Shown: positions 13,171 to 15,146 of the stretch, piece by piece
How positions within the stretch are numbered: the stretch's first letter is position 1
How the letters are laid out: every line of letters starts with the position of its first letter
NCBI GenBank assembly: GCA_009668925.1
Contig: SBEK01000096.1
Span: 1 to 15,146 of the forward strand
Origin: Deltaproteobacteria bacterium
GTDB taxonomy: Bacteria > Desulfobacterota > Syntrophia > Syntrophales > Smithellaceae
Reading direction: 5' to 3'
DNA: 15,146 nucleotides
Notes under the pieces: model-generated
Databases searched by the model: none
Told to the model about the DNA's origin: nothing
What the model saw: the letters and a program-made list of their open reading frames with translations, nothing else
Made by a program: the position numbers and the translations under genes

Positions 13171-14313
13171 ATGGACGTATACATTAATGACATTGCCGCT
13201 TTCTTACCGAATGATCCCGTCAGCAACGAAGACATCGAGGAGGTCCTGGGGAAAATCCACGACACCCGGTCCCGTGTGAAATCGCGGGTCCTCAAGAGCA
13301 ACGGCATTCAAACGCGCTATTACGCCATTGACCGGAAAACCGGCGAACTCAACTATACGAATGCGCAGTTGACGGCCGAGGCCGTCCGCCGGCTGAAGCC
13401 CTACGCCGGCTTTTCGACAAACGACATTCAGTGCCTGTGCTGCGGCACTTCCATGGCCGATCTGATCGCCCCGGGGCACGGGCTCATGGTGGCGGGGGAG
13501 CTGGCCATTGGGCCCTGCGAAGTGATCAGCACGTCCGGCATCTGCCTGTGCGGCATTTCATCCCTCAAAGCCGCTTACGCCAATGTTGCGCTGGGTTTGT
13601 CCGCCAATGCCGTGGCGACGGGCTCGGAGCTGGCGTCGTCTCTTTTGCGGTCGAATTTTTTTGAACACCTGGAAGGCGATCCCGATTTCAAGAATCATCC
13701 GATTCTGACATTCGACTCGGATTTTCTGCGCTGGATGCTTTCGGACGCCGCCGGCGCCGTTTTCCTGTCGCCCGCGAAAAACGAAGGCCGCCTATCGCTT
13801 CGGCTCGACTGGATCGAGCACGTTTCTTACGCCGGGCAGATGGACACCTGCATGTACGCGGGCGGCCACAAAAATGAAGACGGCTCGGTTACGGGCTGGC
13901 GTCAACTGTCTTCGCTTACCGAAGCGCTCGAGAAAAATTTCTTTGCGCTCAAGCAGGATACCGAACTGCTGGGCGAGCACGTGATCCGGCTCACCGTCAA
14001 CGAGGGTCTGGCCCGGGCCGTCGCGCGGCGCCGGCTCAAAGCATCCGACGTCGAGTGGTTTCTGCCGCATTATTCATCGGAATTCTTCCGGGACAAGGTT
14101 CATGACGCGATGGTCGCGATCGGTTTTCCCGTCCCCTATGAGAAATGGTTTACCAACCTGGCCACCAAAGGCAACACCGGTTCGGCTTCCATTTATGTCA
14201 TCATGGAAGAGCTGTTCCATTCCGGAAGGCTGAAAGAAGGGGACACCCTGCTGTGCTACATTCCCGAAAGCGGCCGGTTCTCGGTCGCCTATATGCAGCT
14301 TACCGTTGTCTGA
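13171..14313 (+). CDS. KAS III-like 3-oxoacyl-ACP synthase (thiolase-fold condensing enzyme)
   Basis: 380 residues from ATG 13171, which has a good AAGGAG 5 nt upstream. The frame is open back to 13132 inside the previous gene, but that extension (MKNRINRNK...) is basic and non-family and is excluded. The Cys-His-Asn triad of KAS III enzymes can be placed: C125 in TSGICLCGISSL, H300 in FLPHYSS and N335 in KGNTGSAS. The fold is that of enzymes making the first Claisen condensation between an acyl-CoA and malonyl-ACP, or joining acyl chains as in DarB-type synthases. It is longer than FabH (about 317 residues) and has an insert around residues 160-190, so a specialised acyl donor is likely. It is co-transcribed with the radical SAM gene. 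No carrier protein is visible. Confidence 0.87.
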   Translation: MDVYINDIAAFLPNDPVSNEDIEEVLGKIHDTRSRVKSRVLKSNGIQTRYYAIDRKTGELNYTNAQLTAEAVRRLKPYAGFSTNDIQCLCCGTSMADLIAPGHGLMVAGELAIGPCEVISTSGICLCGISSLKAAYANVALGLSANAVATGSELASSLLRSNFFEHLEGDPDFKNHPILTFDSDFLRWMLSDAAGAVFLSPAKNEGRLSLRLDWIEHVSYAGQMDTCMYAGGHKNEDGSVTGWRQLSSLTEALEKNFFALKQDTELLGEHVIRLTVNEGLARAVARRRLKASDVEWFLPHYSSEFFRDKVHDAMVAIGFPVPYEKWFTNLATKGNTGSASIYVIMEELFHSGRLKEGDTLLCYIPESGRFSVAYMQLTVV

Positions 14314-14349
14314 TGTCCTCGGGCGGACGCTGAAATAGCTGTAAGCTTG

Positions 14350-14385
14350 GCCGGTCTGGCGATCAGCTCGCAGGTTCAGACCGGC
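14350..14385. repeat. Large imperfect hairpin downstream of the KAS III-like gene
   Basis: GCCGGTCTG (14350-14358) pairs perfectly with CAGACCGGC (14377-14385). Inside, GCGA (14359-14362) pairs with TCGC (14368-14371), leaving a 5-nt loop and a 5-nt bulge. It stands between two convergent genes, but no T tract follows on either strand, so classical termination is uncertain. Confidence 0.5.
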
Positions 14386-14454
14386 GCAAGTCTGTTCGAC
14401 GAGATAAGGCCACTCGTTCTCTCCCTCAAACATTTTGCTAGTCCGGCGTGAATC

Positions 14455-14470
14455 TCCCCGTTGCCGGGGA
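14455..14470. repeat. Short GC-rich hairpin in the convergent gap
   Basis: TCCCCG-TTGC-CGGGGA is a perfect 6-bp stem with a 4-nt loop. No U tract follows. It lies 58 nt past the stop of the minus-strand gene and could be a mild transcription barrier or an mRNA 3' end structure for it. Confidence 0.4.
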
Positions 14471-14527
14471 ACAGGATCGCGTCGGCTTCTCCTGCGGATA
14501 AACGGCAAATATCCGCGGGCAGGGCCG

Positions 14528-15146
14528 TCAGCGTTTGATGATCTTTACCACCGGTCGATACAGAAAAAGATTCCGGCGCAGAAAGCTTGCGGGGTTGGTC
14601 CCATCGTCTGCGGAGTTGCAGACGTAGGTGACGACCAGGTTTCCGCCTGACGCAAATTGACGGTGCTCTTTGCCGGCATAGCAAAAGGTATGCGGATCAT
14701 AAAGTGGACTTCGGGGATCAACTTCGGCGATGGGTTCGAGAAGTGTCGAAGGCTTGCTCCAGGGTCCTTCCGGACTGGGGGCCGTCTGATAGAAAAGCCG
14801 GTCGCCCTTGTCGGCCGGGGTTAAATATACCGCCAGCCACTCCTGATTTCGCGGATGATAGCGAACGCTCAGCTCGGAAACGCCCGCGGAAAACAACACT
14901 TTCACAGTGCGCGGGTCCAGCGTCTTTTGCCAGGCGCCGTCGCCGCTCCAGTACTCAAAATGGTTTGACGGATCGTCTAAATGGTCGAAGGAGATCCGAA
15001 CCAGGATATTACCGGAAACAGCGTTGGAGGCGCCGCTCTGATAGCGGTAGAGCGGATAAAAATAGACGTAGCGACAATGAACAACGGCCGCCGCGGCAAA
15101 CGCTTCCACACCCGGAGCGACTGCCCGGGTCCAATCCAGGTAGCGA
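14528..15146 (-). CDS. Uncharacterised protein, DUF4185/glycosidase-like beta-propeller character, 5' end outside window
   Basis: The frame is open to the right edge (RYLDWTRAVAPG precedes the internal GTG at 15109), so the gene is partial at its N-terminus; 205 residues are visible. Repeated aromatic, beta-rich phrases suggest a propeller fold: YFYPLYRYQSG, GVSELSVRYHPRNQEWLAVY, LFYQTAPSPEGPWSKP and YDPHTFCYAGKEH, the last followed by GGNLVVTYVCNSADD. SPEGPWS and NLVVTYVCNS are typical of DUF4185-like and family-43-glycosidase-like proteins, usually exported and carbohydrate-related. That is a resemblance, not a proven match, and the region holding any signal peptide is not in the window. 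It is convergent with the KAS III-like gene. Confidence 0.65.
   Translation of the reverse strand, partial: RYLDWTRAVAPGVEAFAAAAVVHCRYVYFYPLYRYQSGASNAVSGNILVRISFDHLDDPSNHFEYWSGDGAWQKTLDPRTVKVLFSAGVSELSVRYHPRNQEWLAVYLTPADKGDRLFYQTAPSPEGPWSKPSTLLEPIAEVDPRSPLYDPHTFCYAGKEHRQFASGGNLVVTYVCNSADDGTNPASFLRRNLFLYRPVVKIIKR

Noticed and set aside
1..15146. CRISPR array, insertion sequence, integrase or phage genes
   Set aside because: No regularly spaced repeats, no transposase or recombinase motifs and no terminal inverted repeats with target duplication were found on reading both strands.

Overview
The window looks like chromosomal DNA of a strictly anaerobic, fairly GC-rich bacterium, most plausibly a Desulfobacterota/Deltaproteobacteria (Syntrophales-like) lineage. 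This placement is inferred from gene content (an oxygen-sensitive glycyl radical enzyme with its activase, a B12-type radical SAM protein, a bacterial PolX with PHP domain, CCA-encoding tRNAs) and not from a marker-gene tree.

Layout, left to right. (1) 1-1679, minus: polX-like DNA polymerase/3'-5' exonuclease, cut by the left edge. (2) 1713-1894, plus: tRNA-Glu(UUC) with its own promoter and terminator. (3) 1880-3576, minus: an AbiE-type (type IV) toxin-antitoxin module. The antitoxin gene abiEi is intact; the toxin gene abiEii is frameshifted near 2538 and has lost its 3' end against the tRNA-Glu terminator. A promoter with two palindromes lies upstream. (4) 3626-8899, minus: a four-gene operon of FadR-type GntR regulator, glycyl radical enzyme, glycyl-radical activase and an FMN split-barrel-like protein, behind a good sigma-70-type promoter with a textbook GntR operator. 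(5) 8900-9225: intergenic, holding only the promoters. (6) 9151-11626, plus: prmA, rsmE and an RDD membrane protein, a housekeeping operon. (7) 11623-11798, plus: tRNA-Phe(GAA) with promoter and strong terminator. (8) 11832-14313, plus: a B12-binding-domain radical SAM protein and a KAS III-like condensing enzyme, translated as a pair. (9) 14314-14527: a structured convergent intergenic region. (10) 14528-15146, minus: a partial secreted-type/beta-propeller-like protein running off the right edge.

How the genes work together. The regulator should sense a small, probably carboxylic, effector and control the radical enzyme. The activase installs the glycyl radical on Gly811 of the enzyme, and a thiyl radical at Cys452 then attacks the substrate. 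The G-C-x-E active-site motif fits the decarboxylase/dehydratase branch of the family (arylacetate decarboxylases are the closest type I recognise) and argues against the fumarate-adding enzymes. No HPAD-type small subunit is present, and an unassigned flavin-type protein is fused into the operon instead, so this is the best candidate in the window for an undescribed pathway. The radical SAM + KAS III pair is a second, independent candidate, possibly for an unusual lipid or polyketide product.
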